A stretch of 64,000 nt of DNA from CAZSBB01 sp964605235 (lineage in GTDB: Bacteria; Planctomycetota; Phycisphaerae; Phycisphaerales; Phycisphaeraceae), in contig CAZSBB010000033.1 of NCBI GenBank assembly GCA_964605235.1, positions 1-64,000 on the forward strand, in the 5' to 3' direction. Positions 51,306 through 60,113 of the stretch are shown here, in pieces. The position numbers and the translations under genes were made by a program. The notes beneath the pieces are model-generated. The model saw only the letters and a list, made by a program, of their open reading frames with translations. It searched no databases and was not told the DNA's origin. The stretch's first letter is position 1; every line of letters begins with the position of its first letter.

Positions 51306-51422
51306 CAACGAGCCGGAAGCGTCAGCGACGGGTTGGGCGCATGGTTGCCATGACGGCGGGTTGATGCGTTGCGTTTGCGGTGGAAGCTCGCTTTGTCCGT
51401 CGCTGACGCTTCCGGCTCGTTG
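51306..51422. repeat. REP-like element with 26-bp perfect inverted arms
   Basis: Arms 51306-51331 and 51397-51422 are exact reverse complements; the arm begins CAACGAGCCGGAAGCGTCAG. The arm text closely matches the flank of the repeat at 24797-25020. Confidence 0.9.
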
Positions 51423-51460
51423 CCCAGCGCTCGTCATGACGCGAAGTGTTTTGCTTTCGC

Positions 51461-52525
51461 TCATCCCGCCTGGCGCAGATCATCCGGATGCAGCAGGCAT
51501 TCGGCTTCCACCGGCCTGATTAACTTCTTACCCAGCAGCGATTCGAGCTGTGCCGCGGGGATGCCCGTGCCGGGGCGGCGAACAGTCAGGTCCTCAGCTC
51601 GCAGCACATGACCCACCGGCAGCGGGCGTTTGGCGCACACGCTCTGGCGACAGATGCCGCGCACTTCACGCTCCACCGACGCCACCGTCTTGCAGCGTGG
51701 GCCGAGCATCGCGGCGCCCTGGCGGATGAGCTGCACATAGTGACGGAACTGGGCGGGATCGAAGCTCGCGGCATGGTCGGGGCCGGGGGCGCTGCGGTCA
51801 TAGGTCAGATGCTTCTCGATCACGCACGCCCCGGCCGCCACCGCCAGCGCGCCCGTCAGCGGGTTGGTGGTGTGATCCGAGTAACCCACCGGCAGGGCGT
51901 AGCGTGTCGCCAAAGCGGACATGGCGCTGAGCGTGGCGCTGTCATCAGGCGTGGGGTAACTGCTCACGCAATGCAGCAGACAGCACGGCCGATCGCGCAC
52001 GATCTGCACCATCGGCGCCAGTTCCGTCAGCTCGGCAGTCCCGGTGGACACGATCATCGGCTGCCGCAAACTCGCCATCAGGCGCAGCAGCGGCAGGTTC
52101 ACCGCGTCGGGCGAAGCGATCTTGACCGCATCGACTTCCAGCGTCTTGAGCGCGTCAAAGTTTTCCAGGCTGAAGGGGGTGACGATGAACGCCATTTGCG
52201 CATCGCGCACCGCCTGCCGCACCTGCAGCATGGCTTCGAGCGACAGTTGCAGCCGCTGGAGCATGGTGAACACGTCGTTGTCGCTGGCTTTCTGGTAGTC
52301 CGCCAGGCTCGCCTCGCGCGAGAGCAGCCAGCGGGCTTCAAAGAGCTGCAATTTGACGGCATCGGCGCCGGCGTCTTTGGCGGCCTGGACCAGTTGCAGG
52401 GCGCGGTCGAGTCGGCCGTCGTGATTGACGCCGATCTCCGCGATCACGCAAACCTCCGGCCCGGCCTGAGCGGTGACCGGGGCGAAGCGCAGACTGCTGG
52501 GTCGGGGAAAGGGGTAGGATCCCAT
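51461..52525 (-). CDS. neuB: N-acetylneuraminate synthase family protein (NeuB)
   Basis: 354-residue NeuB-type enzyme. AEIGVNHDGRLDRALQLV marks the TIM barrel entrance, and further conserved pieces are VKLQLFEARWL, VKIASPDAVNLPLL and YSDHT. A C-terminal SAF (antifreeze-like) domain covers about residues 292-354. It should condense N-acetylmannosamine or a related sugar with phosphoenolpyruvate to make a sialic-acid-type sugar. Start uncertain; ATG 52525 begins before the conserved core, and a longer frame to 52615 starts with TTG. The acyltransferase and glycosyltransferase upstream form its functional group. Confidence 0.88.
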   Translation of the reverse strand: MGSYPFPRPSSLRFAPVTAQAGPEVCVIAEIGVNHDGRLDRALQLVQAAKDAGADAVKLQLFEARWLLSREASLADYQKASDNDVFTMLQRLQLSLEAMLQVRQAVRDAQMAFIVTPFSLENFDALKTLEVDAVKIASPDAVNLPLLRLMASLRQPMIVSTGTAELTELAPMVQIVRDRPCCLLHCVSSYPTPDDSATLSAMSALATRYALPVGYSDHTTNPLTGALAVAAGACVIEKHLTYDRSAPGPDHAASFDPAQFRHYVQLIRQGAAMLGPRCKTVASVEREVRGICRQSVCAKRPLPVGHVLRAEDLTVRRPGTGIPAAQLESLLGKKLIRPVEAECLLHPDDLRQAG

Positions 52526-52667
52526 AGCCGGGTTATCGGCAGCGGCGGTTGAATTCGTGCAGTTTTCCCGGAGTTTGAACCGCGTTCGCCACAGCGGCGG
52601 CGTTTCCATGAACAAGGCTCACCATTGCGCGAACGCTTTTCATTCCGGCGCGATCGGTGTTCAGTTT

Positions 52668-53297
52668 TCACTGATCCCAGTTCATCGGACGGGCTTTGAG
52701 CACCTTCGCCGGGTTGCCCCCGACGATCACCCCCGGCGGCACATCGCGCACCACCACCGCCCGCGCCGCCACCACGCTGTTGTCCCCCACGGTCACGCCT
52801 GGCCCAATGAAGGCTCCCGCACAGATCCACACCCCGCTGCCGATGGTCACCGTCGGCCGCAGCAGCGGCAACGTCGGATCGGTGTGATCGTGCGTGCCCG
52901 CACAAACATACACATCCTGACTGAGCACGGTATGGCTGCCGATCCGCACCGGCCCGAGGTTGTAAATCTCCACCCCCTCCGACAACATGCTGTGCGCCCC
53001 CAGCTCAAACAGCCAGGGATGCCAGATCGTGGTGCTCGCCTTGGTGCCAGCGGTGTGATCCATGTTCGCGCCGAACATCCGCAACCACATCCGGCGCCAG
53101 CCATGCGCCCGGCGGAAGCTGGGGCGAATGCAGAATCGTTGCACCTGCTGCCACGCGGCGCGGCGGGCGTATTCACTGAGCTGGTACGGGTAGCCGGCCG
53201 TGCGATCCAGTTGCTGGAAGATGGCGCGGGGCGGGGCGACCTCCGGGGCGGAAGTTTCCGTCGAAGGCTGCTCGTGTTCGGAGATTGGTTCGGTCAT
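52668..53297 (-). CDS. WcaF-type hexapeptide acetyltransferase
   Basis: 209-residue left-handed beta-helix acyltransferase. The C-terminal part has hexapeptide repeats (IGSGVWICAGAFIGPGVTVG) and GGNPAKVLKARP near the end, as in WcaF and related enzymes. It transfers acetyl groups to a sugar hydroxyl. The start overlaps the stop of the upstream glycosyltransferase gene by four bases (ATGA), so the pair is translationally coupled. Probably acts on a surface polysaccharide with NeuB and the GT4 enzyme. Confidence 0.89.
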   Translation of the reverse strand: MTEPISEHEQPSTETSAPEVAPPRAIFQQLDRTAGYPYQLSEYARRAAWQQVQRFCIRPSFRRAHGWRRMWLRMFGANMDHTAGTKASTTIWHPWLFELGAHSMLSEGVEIYNLGPVRIGSHTVLSQDVYVCAGTHDHTDPTLPLLRPTVTIGSGVWICAGAFIGPGVTVGDNSVVAARAVVVRDVPPGVIVGGNPAKVLKARPMNWDQ

Positions 53298-54481
53298 GCC
53301 GCCAACACCTGCTGGTAGGCACTGATCGACTGCTGGGCGATGATCGGCCAGGTGTAATGCTCGCGCACCAGCGTCATCCCAGCTTGTCCCATATCCGCAG
53401 CGCGAGCGCTGTTCGTCAGCACCTGTCGCAGCGCTTCAGCCAGCCGGGTGTGACTGCCGGGAACGTCGGCGTCATCCAGATCAACCACCACGCCCGCTTG
53501 TGCTTCTGCAACCTGCGGGAAATGGCAGGCAGCGCTGATGACCACCGGCCGGCCGCACGCCAGCGCTTCGGTGATCGCCATGCTGAAGCCTTCCTGCCGA
53601 CTGGGCAGACAGAAGCACGCCGCCCCCGCCAACGCCGCCAGCTTATCCTCACCCCACAGCGGGCCCACCAGATGCACCCGCGCTTCCAGACCTGCCTGCT
53701 GCACCTGCTGGCGGAAGTCCTGCTCCGCCCCGCCATCAGGACCCGCGACCACCAGATGCACGTCAGGCAAATCATGCGCCAGCAGCGCGAAAGCGCCCGC
53801 CAGCCGATCCAGACCTTTTTTGTAATGCAGCCGACTGAGGAACAGGATGTAAGGCTTGCCCCCCAGCGCCGGCACCCGAGCCCGAAACGCCGCGGCCGGT
53901 GGGAGCGGCTGCACCTCATCCAGAAAAATGCCGTTGGGCAACGTCACGCAATGCTCGGGAGTCCAGCGCGTGGGCAGCAGCGCCTGCTCATCCGCATTAA
54001 GCACATGCAGAAACGCCGCCGCCCGCAGCATGCGCCCGTAGCCCAGGTGCAGCGCCAATTGCTTCTTCCACCGGCTCTGATGCAGACTCCACGGATCCAG
54101 CATGCCATGGGGCGCCACGACATACGGCACATGCGCGTGGGCCGCCAGCCTGGCGCTCAAACGCAGCAGCGGCTCCCACACGCCATGCAGATGCACAATG
54201 TCCAGGTGCTGATTGCGAATCCAGCGGCTGGTGGAAGCGATGGCGCAGGGACACACCCCCGCCGTCTGCCGCGGCGCGCCCAGGCCGCGCACCTGCACCT
54301 TGGCGAAGCCGGGGATCGCGCCCAGCTTCTGCTTGACTTCATCCAGCTCCGCACGCCGGGCGTGGCACAGCACAAACACCTCATGCCCCAGCGCTGCCTG
54401 CGCGCTCGCCAGCCGACTGACCACCATCGGCGGCCCGCCTGCGGCCGGGTCCAACGTGCCTGTGACATGCCCGATGCGCAT
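53294..54481 (-). CDS. GT4-family glycosyltransferase
   Basis: 395-residue GT-B fold enzyme. The N-terminal half has MRIGHVTGTLDPAAGG and a donor-side region; the C-terminal half has LFLSRLHYKKGLD and the family motif EGFSMAITEALACGRPVV. It should transfer a sugar from a nucleotide donor to a growing glycan. The stop overlaps the acyltransferase start. It is first in the minus-strand unit leading to the acyltransferase and NeuB. Confidence 0.92.
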   Translation of the reverse strand: MRIGHVTGTLDPAAGGPPMVVSRLASAQAALGHEVFVLCHARRAELDEVKQKLGAIPGFAKVQVRGLGAPRQTAGVCPCAIASTSRWIRNQHLDIVHLHGVWEPLLRLSARLAAHAHVPYVVAPHGMLDPWSLHQSRWKKQLALHLGYGRMLRAAAFLHVLNADEQALLPTRWTPEHCVTLPNGIFLDEVQPLPPAAAFRARVPALGGKPYILFLSRLHYKKGLDRLAGAFALLAHDLPDVHLVVAGPDGGAEQDFRQQVQQAGLEARVHLVGPLWGEDKLAALAGAACFCLPSRQEGFSMAITEALACGRPVVISAACHFPQVAEAQAGVVVDLDDADVPGSHTRLAEALRQVLTNSARAADMGQAGMTLVREHYTWPIIAQQSISAYQQVLAA

Positions 54482-54734
54482 ACGACCTCCACCTCCCGGA
54501 ATCCGCCGAGAGTATCCCTGTATGACTTATTTTCGGCTGTTTGGCCATCCTGATAAAGCAAAACCGCGCTGGCATGGGTAAGTTGGAACGCCGGCATTTT
54601 CTGCACAAACAACGCTCCGTCCGTCGTTTGCGCTTGTGACCCACGGTTGTGGTTCGGACGGGTTGCATCCAGTCGCCCAGCCGCGCCAAGCGTGCTAAAG
54701 TCAGCTATCGCACCCAGCCGGAGGTCCATCAGCC

Positions 54735-55457
54735 ATGAGCGCGTCCCCTTCCGCCGGCCTGCTGGAGCTGCGCCAGGTCACCCGTCAATTCCCCGGTCCC
54801 GATGGCGGTTCGCCCCTGACCGTGCTGCGCGATCTCAACCTCACCCTCCCGCGCGGCCAGCGGCTGGCGATCATGGGCCCCAGCGGCTGCGGCAAAAGCA
54901 CCCTGCTCAATCTCATGGGCGCGCTCGACCGCCCCACCGTCGGCTCCGTGCTCCTGGACGGCACGGACCTGGCGACCTGCTCCGACGCCCAGCTTGCGCA
55001 GATTCGCAATCGCCGGCTGGGTTTCATGTTTCAGCTTCATCATCTGCTGCCCCAATGCACGGTGCTGGAGAATGTGCTGGTGCCCACGCTGGTAGGCTCG
55101 CCGGATCGCCACGCTCCGCAGCGCGCCGGGGAACTGCTGGCGCGCGTCGGGCTGGCGGACCATCAGCATCACCGCCCCGCGCAGCTCTCGGGTGGGCAGC
55201 GGCAGCGGGCAGCGCTGGTGCGGGCGCTCATCAATCAACCTGACCTGCTGCTGGCGGATGAACCCACCGGCGCGCTGGACCGCCGCGCCGGCGACGACTT
55301 GGCGGACCTGCTGGTCGAGCTCAACGAAAGCATGAACCTGACGCTGGTGATCGTCACCCATGCCCCCGCCCTGGCGCAACGCCAGCAGCGCACGCTTTAC
55401 CTGTACGACGGCCAGCTTCACCAGCAGCCGCTGACGGTTGCGGAGCACGTCGGATGA
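54735..55457 (+). CDS. ABC transporter ATP-binding protein (LolD/MacB-type)
   Basis: 240-residue ATPase. Walker A is GPSGCGKST, the signature is LSGGQRQRAAL, Walker B is LLLADEPTGAL. The pattern is of the LolD/FtsE/MacB group. It overlaps the permease gene by 4 bp (ATGA), forming a pair. Expected job: extracting or moving lipoproteins or peptides from the inner membrane by mechanotransmission. GCTAAAGT at 54694-54701 may be part of the promoter. Confidence 0.94.
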   Translation: MSASPSAGLLELRQVTRQFPGPDGGSPLTVLRDLNLTLPRGQRLAIMGPSGCGKSTLLNLMGALDRPTVGSVLLDGTDLATCSDAQLAQIRNRRLGFMFQLHHLLPQCTVLENVLVPTLVGSPDRHAPQRAGELLARVGLADHQHHRPAQLSGGQRQRAALVRALINQPDLLLADEPTGALDRRAGDDLADLLVELNESMNLTLVIVTHAPALAQRQQRTLYLYDGQLHQQPLTVAEHVG

Positions 55458-58400
55458 AACGCTGGCGGCTGATCCAAAGCAGTCTCTGGCACTACCGCCG
55501 CACGCAGGCGGGGGTGTTGCTGGGCGCGCTGGTGACGGCCGCGGCGCTCAGCGGCGCGCTGCTGGTCGGCGACAGCGTCCGCGCCACACTGGCGTACTTC
55601 GCCCACGCCCGGCTGGGACAAACGCATTACCTGCTGACCGCCGGCGAGCGATTCTTCACTGCCGACCTGGCGCAGAAACTGCAAGCCCAGCTCCCCGATA
55701 CCGCCCTGCCGCCGGCTCCGGTGCTGCTGCTGCCCGCCGCCGCGTCGCGCCCCGACGGGCAAGCCCGCGCCAACAGCGTGCAGGTGCTGGGAGTAGACGG
55801 GCGCTTCGCCGCTTTCAGCCCTGACCAACCCCCACCCCTTCCGGGGGCCGAGCAGGTGGTGCTTAGCGCGGTGCTGGCGACCCAGCTTCAGGTGGCAACG
55901 GGCGATCGCATTCTGCTGCGGGTGCCGCGCCCCAGTGCTTTGCCGCGCGACATGCCGCTGGCGACCGAGGACGACAGCGTGGCTGCCCTGCGGGTGACCG
56001 TGCAGGCGATCATCGGCGACGAGCAATTCGCGCGCTTCGGCCTGCAAGCCACGCAGACGCCGCCGCTCAATGCTTTCGTCGATCGCCAGTGGCTGGGCGA
56101 ACGGTTGGGCATCCCCGGCCGCGCCAACCTGGTGCTGTTCGATGGACAAACCAACGAGCCAGAGTACGCCGCAGCAGAACTGAATGACGCGGTGCAGAAA
56201 GTCTGGACTCTGGATGATGCCCAACTGGAAGTGCGCCCCCTGCCCGACGGCCAACTGGAGCTGCGCACCGCGCGGGTGTTCCTGGATGATCCGATCACCG
56301 CCCAACTCGCCGCCGCGCAGCCGCACGCCCGCCGGCTGTTGAGTTACTTCGTCAATGAGCTGCGCGTGGGCGATCGCGCCACGCCGTACTCGGTGGTTTG
56401 TGCCGACAGCGCGCAGCAGGATTTGCGTGACGATCAGATCGTGCTGACCGACTGGCTGGCGCACGACCTGCAAGCCAAGGTGGGCGACGCGCTGACGCTG
56501 CGTTACTACGTGCTGGGGCCGAATCGTCAGCTCATCGAGCAAGCCGCGCCCTTCACCGTCGCCCGCATCATTCCCCTGGCCGACGTCAGCGATCCCACGC
56601 TGATGCCCGAGTACCCCGGCCTGGCGCAGCACGACAACTGCCGCGACTGGAACCCCGGCATTCCCATCGACCTCGACCGCATCCGCCCTGTCGACGAGCA
56701 ATACTGGGACGACCACCGCGGCACCCCCAAGGCCTACCTCACCCTCGCGGCCGGGCAGAAGCTGTGGGCCAACCGCTTTGGCAATCTCACCGCGGTGCGG
56801 GTGGCGACTTCCATGCCCGCAGTCGTCTGGGCCGACAGCCTCCGCGCCAAGCTGAACCCCACGCTGCTGGGCATGAACATCATCGATGTGCACACCCCAG
56901 CCGCCCGCGCCAGCGGCGACGCGCTCGACTTCGGCCAGCTTTTCCTGGGGCTGAGCTTCTTCCTCATCGTGGCAGCCCTCCTGCTGACCGGCCTGCTCTT
57001 CGCCCTGGGCGCCCAGGAACGCGCGACCGAAACCGGCCTGCTCCTGGCGCTGGGCTTCACCCCGCGCCAACGTCTGCGCCTGCTCCTGTGTGAAGGTCTT
57101 CTGCTCGCACTGCTGGGCGGCGGACTCGGCTGCGCGGCCGGCGTCGGCTACACGCGCCTGCTGCTGGCGGGACTCTCTGGCGTCTGGTCCGATGCCGTGG
57201 CGGGTTCGGCGGTGCGCTTTCATCTGCAAAGCTCATCGCTGGTGATCGCCCTGATTTCCACCTTGCTCACTGCCCTGCTGGCGATGTGGCTGAGCACGCG
57301 CAAGCTCGTGCGCACCAACCCGGCTGCGCTGCTGGCGGGGGCCACGAGTGCCACCGAGCAACTCGCCAAACCCCGGCGCGGCGGACTGCTCATCGCGGGA
57401 CTGTGCCTGATCGGCGCCGCCGGGCTGGCGGTTTCCAGCAGCGATCCGCGCCAGGCGGCAGGACTGTTTTTCGGCAGTGGCGCGCTGCTGCTGATCGCCG
57501 GGCTGGCGGCCTGTCACGCGCTGCTCACCACCGGACCCACCGCAGCCGCGCTGACCCGCGCGCGCCTGGCGTGGCGCGGCGCTGCCCGCCGGCGGGGTCG
57601 CAGCCTCGCGGTCATTGCCATGCTCGCCTGCGGCTGCTTTCTGGTGACCGCAGTGGGCGTCAACCGCAAGACCCCGCAGGATGACCCCAGGCACCGCGAC
57701 ACCGGCACCGGCGGCTTCGCGCTGTACGCCCAGAGCGCGCTGCCCGTGCTGCCCGACCTCAACAGCGCTGCGGGTCGGCTGGCGGCCGGGCTGGATGAAA
57801 GCAAATTGACGGGCGTGTCCTTCGTGCCCATGCGGGTGCAGGAGGGTGACGACGCGAGTTGTCTGAACCTCAACCGCGCCCAGCGGCCGCGCTTGCTGGG
57901 GGTCAAAGCCGAAGGCTTGCAGATGCGCCACGCTTTCCGCTTCACCGCCGGGTTGGCGGAGGATTTCGCGGAGCAGCGCTGGCGCGTGCTGACGCCGCCG
58001 GGCAAACGCAACGCCACCGATCCGATTCCCGGGGGTCCCATTCCGGGGGATCCCATTCCGGGGGTTGGTGATGCTGCGATGGTGCAGTGGGCGCTGGGCA
58101 AGAAACTGGGGGACACGCTGACGTATCAGGATGAACGCGGCCAACTGTTCCACGTGCAGATCGTGGCGGTGCTCGACAGTTCCATTCTGCAAGGCGCGCT
58201 GCTGATCGACGAAGCGGCATTCGAGCAGCGTTTTCCCAGCAGCAGCGGCTACCGCGTGTTCCTGATCGACGCTCCGCGCGACCACGCCCCGCAGGTCGCC
58301 AGCACGCTGTCGCAGGCGCTGGGCGATGTGGGCCTGAGCGTCACCCCGGCCGGCACGCGGCTGGCGCAGTTCATGGCAGTGGAGAACACCTACCTGGCGA

Positions 58401-58768
58401 TCTTCCAATTGCTCGGCGGGCTGGGCCTGCTGCTGGGCAGTGCGGGCCTGGCGGTGGTGGTCGGACGCAACGTGCTCGAACGCCGGGGCGAGCTGGCGCT
58501 CTTGCTGGCGGTCGGCTGGCGCCGCGGGCAACTGCGTCAACTGCTGGCGACCGAGCACATCCTGCTGCTGCTGGCGGGACTGCTGATCGGCCAGCTCGCC
58601 GCCATCGCCGCCGTCTGGCCAGCCGTGCAACACAGTCCCAATGCTGCCGCCCTGCAACTGACCGCGGTGCTCAGCCTGGCGCTGCTGGCGCTGGGCATCC
58701 TCTGGGTGTTCCTCGCCGCCGCCCTCGCGCTGCGCGGCCCGCTGCTGGCTTCACTGCGGGAAGAGTGA
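55454..58768 (+). CDS. FtsX-type ABC permease
   Basis: 1104-residue permease. TM1 lies near residues 22-42, followed by a large MacB-like periplasmic domain (about 45-480) and several transmembrane segments between about 490 and 690. A second extracytoplasmic part follows, and C-terminal FtsX-type helices lie near 975-1095. The arrangement is that of double-FtsX exporters of the LolCE/MacB type. Around residue 860 a 15-bp tandem DNA repeat encodes three PIPG units. It pairs with the ATPase just upstream. Confidence 0.9.
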   Translation: MKRWRLIQSSLWHYRRTQAGVLLGALVTAAALSGALLVGDSVRATLAYFAHARLGQTHYLLTAGERFFTADLAQKLQAQLPDTALPPAPVLLLPAAASRPDGQARANSVQVLGVDGRFAAFSPDQPPPLPGAEQVVLSAVLATQLQVATGDRILLRVPRPSALPRDMPLATEDDSVAALRVTVQAIIGDEQFARFGLQATQTPPLNAFVDRQWLGERLGIPGRANLVLFDGQTNEPEYAAAELNDAVQKVWTLDDAQLEVRPLPDGQLELRTARVFLDDPITAQLAAAQPHARRLLSYFVNELRVGDRATPYSVVCADSAQQDLRDDQIVLTDWLAHDLQAKVGDALTLRYYVLGPNRQLIEQAAPFTVARIIPLADVSDPTLMPEYPGLAQHDNCRDWNPGIPIDLDRIRPVDEQYWDDHRGTPKAYLTLAAGQKLWANRFGNLTAVRVATSMPAVVWADSLRAKLNPTLLGMNIIDVHTPAARASGDALDFGQLFLGLSFFLIVAALLLTGLLFALGAQERATETGLLLALGFTPRQRLRLLLCEGLLLALLGGGLGCAAGVGYTRLLLAGLSGVWSDAVAGSAVRFHLQSSSLVIALISTLLTALLAMWLSTRKLVRTNPAALLAGATSATEQLAKPRRGGLLIAGLCLIGAAGLAVSSSDPRQAAGLFFGSGALLLIAGLAACHALLTTGPTAAALTRARLAWRGAARRRGRSLAVIAMLACGCFLVTAVGVNRKTPQDDPRHRDTGTGGFALYAQSALPVLPDLNSAAGRLAAGLDESKLTGVSFVPMRVQEGDDASCLNLNRAQRPRLLGVKAEGLQMRHAFRFTAGLAEDFAEQRWRVLTPPGKRNATDPIPGGPIPGDPIPGVGDAAMVQWALGKKLGDTLTYQDERGQLFHVQIVAVLDSSILQGALLIDEAAFEQRFPSSSGYRVFLIDAPRDHAPQVASTLSQALGDVGLSVTPAGTRLAQFMAVENTYLAIFQLLGGLGLLLGSAGLAVVVGRNVLERRGELALLLAVGWRRGQLRQLLATEHILLLLAGLLIGQLAAIAAVWPAVQHSPNAAALQLTAVLSLALLALGILWVFLAAALALRGPLLASLREE

Positions 58769-58773
58769 AGCCG

Positions 58774-58974
58774 TTTTAATCCGCAGATGACGCAGATGAG
58801 CGCAGATGAAGAACAGGACATGAATCTGTTGATGTTTGATGTGGAGATTTGCTGATTTGAAAATGCTTGGCCAGAACACGTGCAGCGGCCGCAATCACAT
58901 CACCAGATCATCAAATCAACACCTCACCAAATTTCTTCATCCGTGTTCAACCGTGGCAAAAACTGTCTTCCCGC
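58774..58974. repeat. MITE-like inverted-repeat element after permease gene
   Basis: Left half TTAATCCGCAGATGACGCAG and the right half ending TTCAACCGTGGCAAAA. It combines the GATGAACACGGATG arm of 48347-48517 with the GATTTG motif of 43314-43423. The arms match imperfectly. It fills the gap before the HIT gene. Confidence 0.78.
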
Positions 58975-59002
58975 TTAAACTAACACCACAGGAGACCCAG
59001 CC

Positions 59003-59431
59003 ATGTCCGCCGGCGACCCCAACTGCATCTTCTGCAAGATCATCAGTGGCGCGATTCCCTGTCAGCGGGTTTATGAGGACCAGCGCGTGCTGGCGTTTCT
59101 CGACATCGGCCCGTTGTCGCCGGGACACACGCTGGTGATTCCCAAGCGCCATGCGACCACGCTTGATGAACTCAGTGACGAAGACGCCGCCGCGTGCGGG
59201 CGCGTGCTGCCGAAGCTGGCGCGGGCGATTCGCAGCGTCACCGGCATCGCCGACTGCAACATCCTGCAGAACAACGGCAAGCTCGCCCATCAGGCGGTCG
59301 GGCATGTGCATTTTCACATCATTCCCCGCAGCAACACGCAGGGCCTGGAAATTCGTTGGCCGGCCGGCAAGCTGCAGGATGGTGAACAGTTGACCGCCAG
59401 CGTCATCGCGGCGCTCAAGGCCGGCGGATAA
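59003..59431 (+). CDS. HIT-family nucleotide-binding hydrolase
   Basis: 142-residue histidine-triad protein. The HIT motif is HVHFHIIPR and the zinc-binding N-terminal pair is CIFC. It hydrolyses nucleoside phosphoramidates or adenylated substrates such as AMP-lysine. CAGGAG precedes the ATG. The gene is 10 bp before the MobA-like gene, so they probably share a transcript. Confidence 0.94.
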   Translation: MSAGDPNCIFCKIISGAIPCQRVYEDQRVLAFLDIGPLSPGHTLVIPKRHATTLDELSDEDAAACGRVLPKLARAIRSVTGIADCNILQNNGKLAHQAVGHVHFHIIPRSNTQGLEIRWPAGKLQDGEQLTASVIAALKAGG

Positions 59432-59441
59432 GCGAGGCGTC

Positions 59442-60080
59442 ATGCGTGTGATTGTCTGTCTGCTCGCCGGGGGCGCCAGCAGCCGGTTCCCCGGCGGGAA
59501 GGTCAACGTCCGGGTCAACGGCGCGCCGCTGCTGTCATTCCTCCGCACGCAATTGCAGGGACTCGAACCCGACCAGTGGTGGCTGAGCCTGGCGCCGCAG
59601 CAGGACCTGCCGCCAGGCGCCGATGGCTTTGACCTCGTCGTGCGCGATGAGCAAACCCACGCCGGCCCGTTGCATGGCATCATGGCGGCGCTGCGATCAG
59701 CCGAGCCGGAGGATCATCTGGTCATCGTGCCAGCCGACATGCTGTGTCTGACCCCAGCGATTCCCGAAGTGCTGCTCAACGGCCTGGCGATCGGCCCGGA
59801 GCAGGCGGGCATGATGGCCAAGTGGGGGCTGGGGCCACGCGCCGGCGAGATCGAACCGATGCCCTGCGTGTGGCGCACGCGCCAAGCGCTGCCGGTGCTG
59901 GAGCGGGCGCTCGCCGCCGGGCGGGGTGGTCCCCGTCAACTCGCCGGCGAGCCGGGCATCGGCAAGGTGTTTCTGTATGACGAAGAGGAAGCGGTGCAGT
60001 TCACCAGCTTCAACACGCCGACCGAGCTGCACCGCATGGCCAAAGCGCTCGGCTGCACGGTGACCCTGCCCGCCAAATAG
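59442..60080 (+). CDS. mobA: Nucleotidyltransferase, MobA-like
   Basis: 212-residue NTP-transferase of the MobA type. The N-terminal nucleotide loop is LLAGGASSRFPGGK, with DEQTHAGPLHGI and VPADMLCLTP matching MobA conserved segments. It should attach GMP to molybdopterin to form molybdenum cofactor dinucleotide. Converges with MoeA, whose stop is 33 bp away; both act in molybdenum cofactor synthesis. Confidence 0.85.
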   Translation: MRVIVCLLAGGASSRFPGGKVNVRVNGAPLLSFLRTQLQGLEPDQWWLSLAPQQDLPPGADGFDLVVRDEQTHAGPLHGIMAALRSAEPEDHLVIVPADMLCLTPAIPEVLLNGLAIGPEQAGMMAKWGLGPRAGEIEPMPCVWRTRQALPVLERALAAGRGGPRQLAGEPGIGKVFLYDEEEAVQFTSFNTPTELHRMAKALGCTVTLPAK

Positions 60081-60113
60081 CCCGACCATTCTGGTTGGGT
60101 ATCTGCCGGCAAT

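Noticed and set aside
55418..58657. Two long minus-strand frames opposite the FtsX permease
   Set aside because: Both are antisense shadows of the permease, whose membrane segments and coupling to the ATPase are clear.
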